Positions 18,481 to 27,778 of a DNA stretch of 64,000 nt are shown here, one piece after another. Each line of letters starts with the position of its first letter. Positions within the stretch are counted from its first letter, which is position 1. The translations under genes and the position numbers were made by a program. The notes below the pieces were generated by a model that made no database searches, was not told the DNA's origin, and saw only the letters and a program-made list of their open reading frames with translations. This DNA comes from Solibacillus ferritrahens (GTDB lineage: Bacteria; Bacillota; Bacilli; Bacillales_A; Planococcaceae), in the NCBI RefSeq assembly GCF_037027585.1, contig NZ_JAXCLE010000015.1, positions 29,581-93,580 on the forward strand, given 5' to 3'.

Positions 18481-19391
18481 TGGAGACGTTCTTTTCAATC
18501 TTTACCGAGCCGTTTCAATCTTTGTTATTTTCATTATTGCTCGTTGCAATTTACATTTTATTGTATTTGCTGTTAATTGCCCTAGTGCCGAGTGAAGCCG
18601 TGTTAATAGAACAGCTATTTATACTGCTTTTCATCGTTGTATTTGCACAAAATGTAGTCGATGCTTTTGTCGTATTATATGAGTTGATTGCATTGCTTCA
18701 AAATTTTTTCATGGCTATATTACCGATTATGACGTTCATGCTGTTGACAATTCAAACTGTTTTTACAGCAATCGCCTGGAATCCTATTATCATTATATTT
18801 GTTCAAGTTATTTTATTTGTCAGTACGAACATATTAATACCAGCCCTTGTCCTCGCCTTAGTTTTCGATGTATGTACGAAAATATATCCTGCAATTTCCT
18901 TTACTAAAGCTGCAGACCTTATTCGCTCTTCCATATTGAGCGTCATGATTGCTTCTGTTGTGGCTCTCACATCTATTCTTACATTATCCGGTATTGCATT
19001 TATCCAATTAAACGATGCATTGAAATCTCCTATAAAAAAACTAATAGAACAAAACATTCCGTTAATCGGAAGTCTGATTGTTGAAGGATTGTCCTTTTTC
19101 CAAAAAACCCAATCAACTGTTTCGACTTTTATTGGATTATCCTTTTTAACAATCGTTTGGGGGGCGGCCTTTTATCCTGCAACTGTATTGCTCTTACATG
19201 CCTTGCTTTTTAAAATCATGGGTGCAGTTACCGAGCCTTTTACGAATATGCGCTTAAGCAGTTTGTTTGATGATGTCGGGAAGACGCTGTTTGTTTTATG
19301 CGCAGTCGCTTTTTTACTCGGCTTTGCGATTATGTTTATCGTGCTATTATTTATTTTCTTTATGCAGATGTCCATAGGAGGAAAAACGTGA
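18480..19391 (+). CDS. spoIIIAE: Stage III sporulation protein AE, short form
   Basis: 303-residue polytopic membrane protein with about seven to eight helices. The middle segment with CTKIYPAISFTKAADLIRS and the following ALTSILTLSG region match the SpoIIIAE core. The Bacillus subtilis protein is about 400 residues with a signal sequence and an N-terminal soluble part; here the protein begins directly in the membrane domain. The ATG overlaps the spoIIIAD stop. The reduction fits a general slimming of this operon. Confidence 0.82.
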   Translation: METFFSIFTEPFQSLLFSLLLVAIYILLYLLLIALVPSEAVLIEQLFILLFIVVFAQNVVDAFVVLYELIALLQNFFMAILPIMTFMLLTIQTVFTAIAWNPIIIIFVQVILFVSTNILIPALVLALVFDVCTKIYPAISFTKAADLIRSSILSVMIASVVALTSILTLSGIAFIQLNDALKSPIKKLIEQNIPLIGSLIVEGLSFFQKTQSTVSTFIGLSFLTIVWGAAFYPATVLLLHALLFKIMGAVTEPFTNMRLSSLFDDVGKTLFVLCAVAFLLGFAIMFIVLLFIFFMQMSIGGKT

Positions 19392-19522
19392 TTCAATTAT
19401 TTCTATTTATTTTGCTGGGGAGCAGTTTGCTTGTGTTTGCAGATGAAAAGCAGTGGCACGTCTATGTGAAGCTTGCCCTATATTTATTTGTTACAAGCAC
19501 AATTCTTTCATTCTTTGCATAA
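19388..19522 (+). CDS. spoIIIAF: Stage III sporulation protein AF, minimal form
   Basis: 44-residue protein starting with GTG at 19388 after AGGAGGAAAAAC and overlapping the spoIIIAE stop by four bases. It is two hydrophobic helices separated by ADEKQWHVY. SpoIIIAF in Bacillus subtilis is about 200 residues with two helices and a soluble domain with the ring-building fold; only the membrane part remains. No frameshifted remainder of the soluble domain is seen in the 66 bases before spoIIIAG. The call rests on position and topology. Confidence 0.65.
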   Translation: MIQLFLFILLGSSLLVFADEKQWHVYVKLALYLFVTSTILSFFA

Positions 19523-19588
19523 CCGTGTTCTTTCGTTCATACATTATTTTGAATTCTAGTAGAGAAGGGGGCGCATACGCTTAATAAT

Positions 19589-19966
19589 GTGGAAAAGAAA
19601 CAAGCGAATCGTCCTATCGTTTTAATCTTTATTGCCGTTGTATTTATTCTTAGTTTATTCTTTCTTCTACCACAATCAGAGAAAGGGGAAAAAAATCGCT
19701 CAAATGAAGAACAGCTTGCAAATTTATTAAGTGAGATTCATTCAGTCGGACAAGTACAGGTATATTTTCACTATGATCAACAAAGGGAACAACAGTTTTT
19801 AGCTGTGACACAACAAGAACAACTATCAGGTGTCATTATTGTGGCACAAGGAGCAAACAGGGCCGATGTGAAAATCATGCTAAAGGAAACGGTAGGGCAT
19901 GTTCTTCAAATTCCGGCGCATCGTATTCAAGTTGTACCAATGCAAATTAAGGAGGAAAATAAGTGA
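19589..19966 (+). CDS. spoIIIAG: Stage III sporulation protein AG, short form
   Basis: 125-residue single-pass protein with a helix at residues 10-28 and a C-terminal domain holding GVIIVAQGANRADVKIMLKETV and VPAHRIQVVPM, the conserved end of SpoIIIAG, which forms a large ring in the channel. The Bacillus subtilis protein is about 230 residues, so the ring-building insertion is mostly lost. GTG at 19589 is the only in-frame start; its ribosome-binding site (AAGGGGGCG) is rather far. It overlaps spoIIIAH by four bases. Confidence 0.85.
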   Translation: MEKKQANRPIVLIFIAVVFILSLFFLLPQSEKGEKNRSNEEQLANLLSEIHSVGQVQVYFHYDQQREQQFLAVTQQEQLSGVIIVAQGANRADVKIMLKETVGHVLQIPAHRIQVVPMQIKEENK

Positions 19967-20496
19967 AAGTGAAAAAGCGAACAGTATGGTTTTTAACATT
20001 AGTAAGCCTAGTTGCGGTAATTTCTGTATTCTACATTTTTGAAGACAATACACCGAATATTTTATCGATTTTTTCCGATGAAGCTATTAATGAAACGGAT
20101 ATTTTAGGAGTTAACCAAAATCTAACTCAACCAGTTAATTCAGAAAGTGATTTATTCCAGGAAGTGCGCCTAGAGCAAGCAAACAAACGAAGCCAATTGA
20201 AAGCGCAATTAACACAAAAGATTGCATCCGATGAATACAGCGCGGAAGAAAAGAATACGGCATTCAATGAAATGGACGAACTTATTAAACTAGAGTCTTC
20301 AGAGGCAATGTTGGAAATGCTTATTAAATCAATCGGCTATTCCGATGCACTTGTCCGAATTGACGATGAAAAAGTAATGGTAACGGTTATGTCTGATGAG
20401 ATATCAAACAAGCAGGCAAGTGAAATTATGTATATCGTTCGTTCTGAATTTAATGACTATGTAAACGTACAAGTAAAGTTTGAACCTTTTAATTAA
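19963..20496 (+). CDS. spoIIIAH: Stage III sporulation protein AH
   Basis: 177-residue protein with an N-terminal membrane anchor (WFLTLVSLVAVISVFYIF), a helical linker with many charged residues, and a C-terminal ring-building domain (EAMLEMLIKSIGYSDALVRI to FNDYVNVQVKFEPF). In Bacillus it meets SpoIIQ in the space between the two membranes and joins mother cell to forespore. GTG at 19963 follows AAGGAGGAAAAT. It is the last gene of the operon. No spoIIQ gene lies in this window. Confidence 0.93.
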   Translation: MKVKKRTVWFLTLVSLVAVISVFYIFEDNTPNILSIFSDEAINETDILGVNQNLTQPVNSESDLFQEVRLEQANKRSQLKAQLTQKIASDEYSAEEKNTAFNEMDELIKLESSEAMLEMLIKSIGYSDALVRIDDEKVMVTVMSDEISNKQASEIMYIVRSEFNDYVNVQVKFEPFN

Positions 20497-20689
20497 CCGC
20501 TCGTCCTATTAAAGTGAATAACAGAGCTGTGTTATATAGCAGATGATTATTTATTTCTTTGTTTTAATATACATTTGTTCTGTTTTATGCCTATTTTTAT
20601 GTAATTTAAAATAAAGTATTTCAAAATAGTCGGAAAAATTATAAAATAGGGTTTGTATTGTTATTACTTTTTTAAAGGGAGAGTTAAGA

Positions 20690-21184
20690 ATGTTCAAAGT
20701 TCAAGAAATCCGAGAAATTATTAAATTAGTAGATGCATCATCTATCGACGAGTTTGTTTATGAAGCGGACGGCGCAAAGGTTAAATTAAAGAAAAAGAAT
20801 GGTGTAACAGAAGTAGTAGCTCCTAAAAAGGTAGAGGAGGCACCAGTAGCGCAAGTTGCAGCACCTGCTCCAACAGCGGTAGCTTCAATCCCAGCACCGG
20901 CTCCAAAAGTAGAAACTCCAGCACCAGTGGAAAACGCAGCTGATTTACATAAAATCACTTCTCCAATGGTCGGAACTTTCTATCAATCTCCAAACCCTGA
21001 AGCAGCACCTTACGTAAAAGTAGGCGACAAAGTAGGCGATGAGTCAATCGTATGTATCGTAGAAGCAATGAAGTTATTCAACGAAATCGAAGCTGAAATT
21101 AAAGGGGAAATTGTAGAAATTTTAGTACAAGACGGCCAATTAGTAGAGTATGGTCAACCTTTATTCCTAGTAAAAGCTGAATAA
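20690..21184 (+). CDS. accB: Biotin carboxyl carrier protein of acetyl-CoA carboxylase
   Basis: 164-residue carrier protein for the first step of fatty acid synthesis. An N-terminal conserved part (KVQEIREIIKLVDASSIDEF) is followed by an Ala/Pro-rich linker at about 45-85 and the biotinyl domain with the acceptor lysine in VEAMKLFNEIEAE. ATG at 20690 follows AAGGGAGAG. It is 15 bases from accC, its enzyme partner, in one operon. Confidence 0.96.
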   Translation: MFKVQEIREIIKLVDASSIDEFVYEADGAKVKLKKKNGVTEVVAPKKVEEAPVAQVAAPAPTAVASIPAPAPKVETPAPVENAADLHKITSPMVGTFYQSPNPEAAPYVKVGDKVGDESIVCIVEAMKLFNEIEAEIKGEIVEILVQDGQLVEYGQPLFLVKAE

Positions 21185-21199
21185 GGAGCGTAACTATCA

Positions 21200-22564
21200 A
21201 TGAAAAAAGTATTAATCGCAAACCGTGGCGAAATTGCGGTACGTATTATCCGTGCATGTAAAGAGCTTGGTATTCAAACAGTTGCAGTATATTCGGAAGC
21301 TGACGCGGATGCGTTACACGTAAAGTTAGCGGATGAAGCATATTGCATCGGTCCTAAATTATCGAAAGATTCGTATTTAAGTTTCCCGGCTGTTTTAGGG
21401 GTAGCACAAAAAACAGGTGCTGACGGAATCCATCCTGGATATGGCTTCTTGGCGGAAAACGCAGCATTTGCAGAGGCTTGTGAAAACGCGGGTATTAAAT
21501 TTATCGGTCCTTCTTCGGATGCGATTAAAATTATGGGGATTAAGGACGTTGCCCGTGACACGATGGAAGCGGCAAACGTTCCTTTAGTTCCTGGTACTGG
21601 CATTGTGCCGGATATCGAAACAGGTAAACAATGGGCAGCGAAAATCGGTTACCCAGTCATCATTAAAGCAACTGCTGGTGGTGGTGGTAAAGGAATCCGT
21701 GTAGCACGCACTGAAGAGGATCTTGTAAAAGGTATTGAGATTACTCAAAAAGAAGCCGCTGCAGCATTCGGTAACCCTGGTGTTTATTTGGAAAAATTCA
21801 TTGAGTACTTCCGTCACTGTGAAATTCAAGTATTAGCAGACAGCTTTGGCAATGTTGTTCATCTTGGTGAGCGCGACTGTACGGTACAACGCCGTATGCA
21901 AAAGCTAGTTGAGGAAGCGCCATCACCGGCACTATCTGAAGAGCGTCGTGCACAAATGGGTGAAGCAGCTGTGAAAGCAGCGCTTGCTTGTAACTATGAA
22001 GGTGCGGGTACAATCGAGTTCATCTATGATTACCAAGAAGATAAATTCTACTTCATGGAAATGAACACACGTATCCAAGTTGAGCATCCTGTAACAGAAA
22101 TGATCACAGGTGTAGACTTAGTACAGCAACAATTAAAAATCGCTTCTGGCGAAAAGCTGCCATTCAAGCAAGAAGACATTAAAATCAACGGTTGGGCAAT
22201 TGAGTGCCGCATTAACGCTGAAAACGCATACAAAAACTTCATGCCTTCAGCAGGTACGGTAGAAACGTATGTTGTTCCAGGCGGATATGGTGTTCGTATT
22301 GATTCTGCTGTATATGCAGGCTATACAATCCCGCCATATTACGATTCAATGGTAGCAAAACTGATTGTACATGCTGACACGCGTGAGGAAGCAATCGCTA
22401 AAATGGATCGTGCTTTATCAGAGTTCGAAGTAGCTGGACCTGGAATTAACACAACAATTCCATTCCACCAAGCTTTAATGAACAACGACGTATTCAAATC
22501 AGCGAAATTCAACACGAAGTTCCTTGAAGAGAATGATATTTTAGGCGTGAATGTGAAGTCTTAA
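21200..22564 (+). CDS. accC: Biotin carboxylase of acetyl-CoA carboxylase
   Basis: 454-residue ATP-grasp enzyme that carboxylates the biotin on AccB. It has KVLIANRGEIAVRIIRA at the start, the ATP lid KATAGGGGKGIR, and the catalytic MEMNTRIQVEHPVTEMITG. Ribosome-binding site AAGGAGCG. The Bacillus order would continue to an Asp23-family gene and nusB; here a terminator follows and those genes are found 6.4 and 11.5 kb downstream. Confidence 0.97.
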   Translation: MKKVLIANRGEIAVRIIRACKELGIQTVAVYSEADADALHVKLADEAYCIGPKLSKDSYLSFPAVLGVAQKTGADGIHPGYGFLAENAAFAEACENAGIKFIGPSSDAIKIMGIKDVARDTMEAANVPLVPGTGIVPDIETGKQWAAKIGYPVIIKATAGGGGKGIRVARTEEDLVKGIEITQKEAAAAFGNPGVYLEKFIEYFRHCEIQVLADSFGNVVHLGERDCTVQRRMQKLVEEAPSPALSEERRAQMGEAAVKAALACNYEGAGTIEFIYDYQEDKFYFMEMNTRIQVEHPVTEMITGVDLVQQQLKIASGEKLPFKQEDIKINGWAIECRINAENAYKNFMPSAGTVETYVVPGGYGVRIDSAVYAGYTIPPYYDSMVAKLIVHADTREEAIAKMDRALSEFEVAGPGINTTIPFHQALMNNDVFKSAKFNTKFLEENDILGVNVKS

Positions 22565-22585
22565 TCGCTTTAAATAAAAAAATAC

Positions 22586-22627
22586 AAGCGTTGTAAATTT
22601 TAGAATTAAAATTTACAACGCTTTTTT
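22586..22627 (+). terminator. Terminator after accC
   Basis: AAGCGTTGTAAATTTTA pairs completely with TAAAATTTACAACGCTT around a four-base loop and is followed by TTTTC. Confidence 0.92.
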
Positions 22628-22843
22628 CATTTACCTAATAGAGGATACTACGAATGATTGTTTGAAAAACAGGGAACAATAGATAAATGCAGTCTATTCA
22701 AGATTTCTCTTATATAAATTTCTGATTATATAGAAAATTAAAACATATACTAAATTTATGTAAAATGATTGCATTTCGCTCTATAAACGAATATTATATA
22801 TAAGTTGTTTAAAAATGTTCGTGTTTGAAAGAAGGTTATGCAA

Positions 22844-24145
22844 ATGTTTCAATTAAAAGAAAATGGAACGACAGTTAAGCGTGAATTATTTGCGGGTTTA
22901 ACTACATTTTTAACGATGGCTTATGTCATCATTGTAAACCCAATTATTTTATCAGGTGCTGGTGTTCCGGTTGATCAAGTGTTTATGGCAACAATTATCG
23001 CAGCAGTTATCGGGACAGGCTGGATGGCGCTTTGTGCGAACTATCCGATCGCCGTTGCTCCGGGTATGGGATTAAACGCATATTTTACTTATACTGTTGT
23101 ATTAGCCTCAAATGGTGAGATTACTTATACTACTGCCTTTTCAGCAGTATTTATTGCAGGTATTTTATTTATTATTATTAGTTTAACGCCATTCCGTGAG
23201 ATGCTGATAAAAGCCATTCCGGAAAACCTTAAGTTGGCGATTACAGCAGGGATTGGCTTATTTATTGCTTTCATCGGGCTTCGTATGTCTGAAATTGTCG
23301 TGGCGGATACTTCCAATTTAGTCAAGTTTGGAGATATTACGGAACCGGCACCTTTACTTACATTTATCGGGTTGTTCATAACGGTCGCATTAATGGCACG
23401 TAAAGTAAACGGGGCAATTTTTATCGGTATGATTGTGACCGCTGTTATTGCGATGTTCACTGGACAGCTTTCGATTGATAAAGTAGTAGCGCTACCGCAT
23501 CTTCCGGAAGGCTTAATTGTATTTAATCCGATTACAGCGATTCAGGAAGTTATAGAATATGGTTTATATGGTGTTATTTTTTCATTCATTTTAGTTACAT
23601 TATTTGATACGACAGGTACATTAATCGGAGTATCAAAGCAGGCAGGATTATTGAAGGATGGAAAATTACCTCGTGCACGTAAAGCACTTATTTCCGATTC
23701 ACTTGCAACCACTGCTGGTGCGATGTTTGGGACAAGTCCTTCAACAGCATATTTAGAATCCGGCTCTGGTGTAGCGGTAGGTGGACGTACAGGTTTAACT
23801 GCATTAACAGTTGCTGTGCTATTCATCTTTGCTTCATTTTTCGGACCTCTTGTTGGCTCCTTATCAGTTGTAGCGGCGATTACGTCACCGGCACTGATTA
23901 TTGTAGGGAGTTTAATGATTAGTGTTGTAAAGCACATAAATTGGGATGAAATGGAAGATGCGTTTCCTGCATTTTTAGTTATTTTATCGATGCCGTTAAC
24001 TTCAAGCATTTCAACAGGGATTGCTTTAGGATTTATCAGTTATCCACTTATTATGCTGATTAAAGGTCGCGGGCGTGCAGTACATCCGCTTGTTTATATA
24101 TTTGCGGTTTTATTTGTATTACAGTTAGCTTATTTACCACATTAA
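22844..24145 (+). CDS. pbuG: Guanine/hypoxanthine permease, AzgA type
   Basis: 433-residue membrane permease with about twelve helices. Family marks are KRELFAGLTTFLTMAYVIIVNP, PGMGLNAYFTYTV and the nucleobase-site FDTTGTLIGVSKQAG and GTSPSTAYLESGSGVAVGGRTGL. It matches the PbuG/PbuO purine permeases of Bacillus; which of the two is not certain. ATG at 22844 sits eight bases after AAGAAGG, while the ATG at 22838 is only two bases from it. I looked for a purine riboswitch in the 280-base leader and do not see one. Confidence 0.88.
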   Translation: MFQLKENGTTVKRELFAGLTTFLTMAYVIIVNPIILSGAGVPVDQVFMATIIAAVIGTGWMALCANYPIAVAPGMGLNAYFTYTVVLASNGEITYTTAFSAVFIAGILFIIISLTPFREMLIKAIPENLKLAITAGIGLFIAFIGLRMSEIVVADTSNLVKFGDITEPAPLLTFIGLFITVALMARKVNGAIFIGMIVTAVIAMFTGQLSIDKVVALPHLPEGLIVFNPITAIQEVIEYGLYGVIFSFILVTLFDTTGTLIGVSKQAGLLKDGKLPRARKALISDSLATTAGAMFGTSPSTAYLESGSGVAVGGRTGLTALTVAVLFIFASFFGPLVGSLSVVAAITSPALIIVGSLMISVVKHINWDEMEDAFPAFLVILSMPLTSSISTGIALGFISYPLIMLIKGRGRAVHPLVYIFAVLFVLQLAYLPH

Positions 24146-24153
24146 ATTAAGAA

Positions 24154-24187
24154 AAGTGTTGTTTCTTTTTGAAACAACACTTTTTTT
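24154..24187 (+). terminator. Terminator after the purine permease
   Basis: AAGTGTTGTTTC pairs with GAAACAACACTT around a five-base loop, followed by seven T in all. Confidence 0.92.
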
Positions 24188-24307
24188 GTTTTTAAATTCC
24201 AATTTTAACCATGTTTTAATTGGATTTATTTCACTTTAAATTAAGTACATTTTTTTTACGTTTCTCTAAATACTAATGAAGAGTAAAACAATGAAGGAAG
24301 TGATAAT

Positions 24308-25087
24308 GTGACGAGAAAAAGAATTAAAAGAATCGCCTTTATTTTATTTTTAGTTCTTTTATTTTTATTTGCGGCATTCTATGTTTTCCATAGTCTCGGG
24401 GCAACGAATGCAAAATCTTTAGAAAAAGGACGCCAGTATTATGAAGAGACAGGACATATTATTTGGGATATAAAAACAGACGAAAAAGTTGTAGCACTTA
24501 CATTTGATGATGGGCCGCACCCAAAGTATACAGAGCAGATCTTGGATTTGCTCGAACAATATGAAGCAAAGGGAACTTTTTTCATCGTGGGACAGCACGC
24601 TGAGAAAAGTCCCGAAGTTGTGCTTCGTATGTCTGAAGATGGACATGAAATTGCAAATCACACATATACCCATCCGAATACAAAATCAGTCTCCCACATC
24701 TTAGAGGAAATTGACCAAACGTCGGATGTTATTTTTAGCATAACGGGGGAAAAGCCATATTTATTTCGACCAGTTGAAGGATACTATACGGAGCCTATTG
24801 TAAATGAGGTTGTGAAAAAAGGCTACAAAATTGTAATGTGGTCCTGGCATCAGGATACAGAAGACTGGAAAGAACCAGGTGTAAACAAAATTGTCACTAC
24901 AGTATTAAATGGGCTGAAAAATGGGGATGTCATATTGTTTCATGATGGTGGTGGGAATCGAGAGCAAACGGTAAAAGCAATGGAAAAAATCTTGCCAGAG
25001 CTTAAAAAAGAAGGATATAAATTTATTACGATCTCCCAAATGATTCATTTACAAAATGAAGAAAAGCATCATGTCGTAGAGGAGTGA
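24308..25087 (+). CDS. Polysaccharide deacetylase, membrane-anchored
   Basis: 259-residue NodB-fold enzyme with an uncleaved N-terminal membrane helix (IAFILFLVLLFLFAAFYVF), so it acts outside the cell, probably on peptidoglycan or another amino sugar. Motif 1 LTFDDGPHP and motif 2 HEIANHTYTHP give the metal-binding aspartate and two histidines; motif 4 is WSWHQDTEDW and motif 5 ILFHDGGG. Motif 3, usually RPPYG, is RPVEGYY. GTG at 24308 follows GAAGGAAGTG. It is followed after seven bases by an M23 peptidase. Confidence 0.87.
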   Translation: MTRKRIKRIAFILFLVLLFLFAAFYVFHSLGATNAKSLEKGRQYYEETGHIIWDIKTDEKVVALTFDDGPHPKYTEQILDLLEQYEAKGTFFIVGQHAEKSPEVVLRMSEDGHEIANHTYTHPNTKSVSHILEEIDQTSDVIFSITGEKPYLFRPVEGYYTEPIVNEVVKKGYKIVMWSWHQDTEDWKEPGVNKIVTTVLNGLKNGDVILFHDGGGNREQTVKAMEKILPELKKEGYKFITISQMIHLQNEEKHHVVEE

Positions 25088-25094
25088 GGGAGCT

Positions 25095-26090
25095 ATGAAC
25101 CGACTTGCAATAATCATTACAACTGCCTTTTTATGGGTATTTATACCGATTGCAGAAGCTTCGGAATCCGAGAGTCCCCCGACGAAAGAGCAATTAGTAC
25201 AAAAAAGAATGAGCTATTATATGAAACATGAAAATGTATTGATGCCATGGTATTATTTAGCGGCTGTTGACCAATTTGAGCGCAATATCCAAGAGGTCCG
25301 TACGGATATACCAAAACGCGAATCAGTAATCGCTATACAATTTTCAGATGAGTTTTGGTCTGGGGCATTAAATCCGTCAGAAAATGATAAATCTCCACTT
25401 TCCATTGCCTATTTTAATGGGTTGGGCATCGATGGCGACGGGGATGGCATTGCCGATAAAACGAATGATGAAGATGTATTGCTATCGATGGCCAACTATT
25501 TAAGACAGTATGGCTATGGTGAAGACAATTTTAAGTTAGCATTATGGGATTACTATAAAAACGAAATATCTGTCAATCAAATAGTCGCGATAGCCAAATT
25601 ATATGAGAAGTTTAGAACAATTGAACTGGACCAGCATACGTTTCCGATTGTAATTGGAGCTGACTATAGCTATAGCGGTACATGGGGAGCCAATCGTGGA
25701 TGGGGTGGAAGGAGAAACCATGAAGGAACAGATATATATGCTCCTTACAATACACCCGTACTTTCCACTTCTTATGGTGTAGTAGAAGTAATGGGATGGA
25801 ATCAATTTGGTGGGTGGCGTATTGGAATACGAGATAATCATAACTCCTACCACTATTATGCTCACCTAGCTTATTTTGAAAAAGGCTTACAAGAGGGCGA
25901 TATTGTAAAGACAGGACAAGTTATAGGGTATGTTGGAAGTACTGGGTACGGAAAGGAGGGGACAGCAGGGAAATTTCCGCCGCATCTCCATTATGGAATT
26001 TATAAATTCAATGGACGGACAGAATGGGCGTTTGATCCTTATCCTGCCCTTACCAGATGGGAAATAGAAGCGAAGAACGCGAAAAAATAA
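25095..26090 (+). CDS. Secreted M23 peptidase
   Basis: 331-residue exported enzyme. Residues 1-22 are a signal peptide ending near AEASES. Residues 45-160 hold a helical region with GLGIDGDGDGIADKTNDEDVLLSMANYL, which resembles the segment that follows the catalytic part of some lytic transglycosylases. The C-terminal domain is LytM-like with zinc ligands in NHEGTDIYAP and HLHYGIY and a YYAHL motif. It should cut peptidoglycan cross-links. It is co-transcribed with the deacetylase, so the pair probably works on the same wall, perhaps of the spore (inference). Confidence 0.86.
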   Translation: MNRLAIIITTAFLWVFIPIAEASESESPPTKEQLVQKRMSYYMKHENVLMPWYYLAAVDQFERNIQEVRTDIPKRESVIAIQFSDEFWSGALNPSENDKSPLSIAYFNGLGIDGDGDGIADKTNDEDVLLSMANYLRQYGYGEDNFKLALWDYYKNEISVNQIVAIAKLYEKFRTIELDQHTFPIVIGADYSYSGTWGANRGWGGRRNHEGTDIYAPYNTPVLSTSYGVVEVMGWNQFGGWRIGIRDNHNSYHYYAHLAYFEKGLQEGDIVKTGQVIGYVGSTGYGKEGTAGKFPPHLHYGIYKFNGRTEWAFDPYPALTRWEIEAKNAKK

Positions 26091-26210
26091 AGTGGTTAAA
26101 TTCATTATACTTATCATCTATCCCCTTCCTTACCTATAAAAGTAACGGTACTAAAAAAAAAATTCTGAATAGACTAGACAATCTTTGCTTTTATAGATAG
26201 GGGAAATAAA

Positions 26211-27212
26211 ATGAAAACATGGGTTATTTATTTTTTTATAAGTGTCTGCATTTTATCGGGTTGTCAACAGAATTTGAGGGTAACGGACGAAGGGAATGCT
26301 GAAATGGATGAACAAGTTTTGGACGTCGTTTCAGATAATCTAACTTCTACTTCAGAAGTCGCCATTTCGGAGCAACAGTTCATCTACCCAGTCGTTATTA
26401 CCTTAATTGATCCGAGAACTTTACAGATTGTTAAAACCTTTTCTCCGCAATTAATGGGGTTTGGTGTGGATGACAAATTGTACAAATCAAAGGTCGAAGA
26501 AATAGCAAGGGAATTAGCTAGAGGAACTAAGGATATCCCTGGCTATGATCAACAAATGGAATTGGATAGAGTGGACGCTAATGGTGAGATTATTAAGGGG
26601 AATCCAGGAATCCTTTTAAAGGAAAGTGAATTAGTGGAAAAAGTAATTGCTGCTTCATATAAAGGTGAAGACATTTTTTTACCTTTATACTTGCTGGAAA
26701 GTAATTATAATGCTGAGGACATCCCTTCAATGAATGATGTTACAGTTGCTTCATATACTACATATTTCTCTTCTTCTGAAACAGGAAGAAGCAGAAATAT
26801 CGAGCTTTCAGCAATTGCACTCAATAATATAGTAGTGGGTGATGGAGACACTTTTTCATTCAATACAATGGTTGGTGAACGATCGGTGTCAAAAGGCTAC
26901 CAACCAGCCCCAGAAATAATTAATAAGCAGCTAGTAATGGGTATTGGTGGAGGTATTTGCCAAACATCTTCCACATTATTTAATGCAGTGGATCAACTTG
27001 GAGTTAAAATGAAGGAAAGGCACCATCATTCTCTAAACATCGGCTATGTGCCAACTGGCAGAGATGCAACGGTTTCATATGGCACATTGGATTTTAAATT
27101 CCAGAATAATAGCGGGGTGCCGTTCTTAATTAGAACTTTTTATTCGAAGAACACACTCACCATTGAATTACGGACTACACATCAATATAAGGATGTATTA
27201 AAAAAGTCTTAA
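26211..27212 (+). CDS. VanW-family lipoprotein
   Basis: 333-residue protein with signal peptide and lipobox LSGC (lipid-attachment Cys about residue 18). The N-terminal half is a poorly conserved outer domain; residues 190-320 are the VanW domain with FSFNTMVGERSVSKGY, GGGICQTSSTLFNA and HHHSLNIGYVPTGRDATVSYG. VanW is found in some vancomycin-resistance clusters and in many sporulation-linked proteins, but its activity is unknown. No van genes are nearby. ATG at 26211 follows AGGGGAAA. Confidence 0.83.
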   Translation: MKTWVIYFFISVCILSGCQQNLRVTDEGNAEMDEQVLDVVSDNLTSTSEVAISEQQFIYPVVITLIDPRTLQIVKTFSPQLMGFGVDDKLYKSKVEEIARELARGTKDIPGYDQQMELDRVDANGEIIKGNPGILLKESELVEKVIAASYKGEDIFLPLYLLESNYNAEDIPSMNDVTVASYTTYFSSSETGRSRNIELSAIALNNIVVGDGDTFSFNTMVGERSVSKGYQPAPEIINKQLVMGIGGGICQTSSTLFNAVDQLGVKMKERHHHSLNIGYVPTGRDATVSYGTLDFKFQNNSGVPFLIRTFYSKNTLTIELRTTHQYKDVLKKS

Positions 27213-27219
27213 AATATGG

Positions 27220-27246
27220 GCTGCTCTCGATTGAGAGTGGCTTTTT
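27220..27246 (+). terminator. Terminator after the VanW gene
   Basis: GCTGCTCTC pairs with GAGAGTGGC (two wobbles) around GATT, followed by TTTTT. It overlaps the end of the convergent gene at 27245. Confidence 0.75.
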
Positions 27247-27589
27247 AAATTGACGGTGTACCTTGATGGAAAAACATGCGCCATATCCCATTTTCGTTGC
27301 GCCAAAGTGAGCTACGGTTTTGTTGTTTACCATTTGTTAAATTCGTTGTAATGAACCTTGTTTGAACAATATCGTCTGCAAGTAGTAGCGCTTCAAAGTC
27401 TGTGACGTCATAATAGACTTTGTCAAAGCCTTGTTCGGTTACATTTTCAAGTAGGAAATTTTTATCCATAATGCCTCCAGAGGAACCAAATTCTTTAAAA
27501 TCTTCGCTTAAATAAGCTGTAAAATCACGCTTACGGTAAAGCATGAGTTGTTGTTCTAACTGTAAAAACTGTTCCTTTAATGATTTCAT
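27245..27589 (-). CDS. Small NTF2-like (DUF4440/SnoaL type) protein
   Basis: 114-residue cytosolic protein with a cone-shaped NTF2-like fold predicted from the pattern LLYRKRDFTAYLSEDFKEFGSSGGIMDK then a beta-rich half ending VWRNENGIWRMFFHQGT. Such proteins are small enzymes or binding domains; the sequence gives no substrate. ATG at 27589 follows GGAGGAATCGTT on the minus strand. It is a lone gene, convergent with the VanW gene. Confidence 0.7.
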   Translation of the reverse strand: MKSLKEQFLQLEQQLMLYRKRDFTAYLSEDFKEFGSSGGIMDKNFLLENVTEQGFDKVYYDVTDFEALLLADDIVQTRFITTNLTNGKQQNRSSLWRNENGIWRMFFHQGTPSI

Positions 27590-27778
27590 AACGATTCCTC
27601 CGTTTTAATGCTGAATAGTTGAGCATATTGTTTGTAAGGAAAATAATACAAACTTAAAAGCCAAAAATCAAGATGATGCAGTATAGAACGAATGAATATT
27701 CGGAATTTTCATTGGGTTAGTCAAACCATTTCAATACATGGTATGATTTTGATTTAAAGTTGTAAAGAAGGTGAAGCT

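Noticed and set aside
22628..22843. Purine riboswitch before the permease gene
   Set aside because: The conserved loop and junction bases of the purine aptamer are not seen, and no leader terminator is present.
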